From: an uncultured Ruminococcus sp.
GTDB taxonomy: Bacteria > Bacillota > Clostridia > Oscillospirales > Ruminococcaceae
Assembly: GCA_949291125.1 (NCBI GenBank)
Contig: CASEUJ010000004.1
Location: 1 to 32,629 of the forward strand
Direction: 5' to 3'
DNA length: 32,629 bases
Positions 32,569-32,629 of this stretch are shown in pieces (positions within the stretch are counted from its first letter, which is position 1; the number at the start of each line of letters is the position of its first letter). The position numbers and the translations under genes are program-made. Under the pieces are notes generated by a model that was not told the DNA's origin, did no database searches, and worked only from the letters and a program-made list of their open reading frames with translations.

Positions 32569-32629
32569 ATGAGCAGAAGAGGAAGAAAAGGAACAGAAGA
32601 ACAGCAGGCAAGACGAGCGCTGATAAGTG
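32569..32629 (+). CDS. Start of a probable transposase (partial)
   Basis: ATG 32569 with GGAGG 8 nt upstream opens MSRRGRKGTEEQQARRALIS and continues past the window. The basic start and the RRxLI segment fit N-termini of IS256/Mutator-type transposases seen in clostridia, and the terminal-repeat-like sequence just upstream agrees. Twenty residues are too few to be sure. Confidence 0.5.
   Translation, partial: MSRRGRKGTEEQQARRALIS

Larger units (their letters stand above)
32494..32629 (+). mobile_element. Left end of a second insertion sequence, probably IS256-like (truncated)
   Basis: GAGTCTATCCCAGAATTTGT (32494-32513) followed by GTAAA resembles an IS256-group terminal repeat (…AATTTGTGTAAA). 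It is followed within 60 bases by the start of a basic protein, the normal layout of such an element. The right end is outside the window, so both the family and the exact boundary are tentative. Confidence 0.5.

Overview
The window looks like a chromosome segment of an anaerobic, cellulolytic Firmicute of the Oscillospiraceae, most like a cellulosome-forming Ruminococcus (R. flavefaciens / R. champanellensis type). Three things point there: two secreted GH9 cellulases that each end in a Ruminococcus-style dockerin, housekeeping genes of clostridial type (Cys4 L33, FtsEX with an M23 hydrolase and an S41 protease, SAM-I riboswitch on metK), and near-consensus SigA promoters with strong AGGAGG ribosome binding sites. 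The genus is inferred from protein character, not from a database match.

Layout. Positions 1-141 hold the 3' end of an IS3-family insertion sequence. From about 278 to 10581 everything reads leftward: ftsE-ftsX-M23 hydrolase-S41 protease (division and cell-wall remodelling), a PucR/CdaR-type regulator, then ddl-murI-DUF1934-argS (D-Ala-D-Ala and D-Glu supply for peptidoglycan, plus Arg-tRNA synthetase). A divergent promoter pair near 10553-10742 separates this from the rightward transcription/translation operon rpmG-secE-nusG-rplK-rplA, which ends at a strong terminator without rplJL. Next come small units: a zinc-ribbon protein, an unrecognised 105-residue protein with a formate/nitrite-family channel, and a CrcB fluoride channel with a YgjP-like metalloprotease.

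The accessory core is 16494-23838. The first enzyme is GH9, four near-identical 107-residue modules of unrecognised family, then a dockerin. The second is CBM4-like, Ig-like, GH9, a DPDSTTTA-repeat linker, then a dockerin. Each has its own extended -10 promoter. The second is preceded by an unexplained leader RNA of about 300 nt, and between the genes sits a terminator with three mutually exclusive pairing arms. The two enzymes have the architectures of an endoglucanase and of a CbhA/CelK-like cellobiohydrolase, so they probably act together on a cellulosome whose scaffoldin lies elsewhere.

Downstream are SAM-I riboswitch-metK, a convergent lipoprotein of the GH10-like (PF02638) family, fhs-tsaE-tsaB (one-carbon folate and the tRNA t6A machinery), and rpiB-upp-rmuC. 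The window ends in the start of a second insertion sequence (probably IS256-like), whose transposase ribosome binding site is buried in an 18-bp hairpin. The best leads for something undescribed are the fourfold module, the long leader before the second GH9, the three-arm terminator, the paired RNA motifs before rplK and rplA, and the 17-codon reading frame before rpmG. No tRNA, rRNA or CRISPR array was seen.
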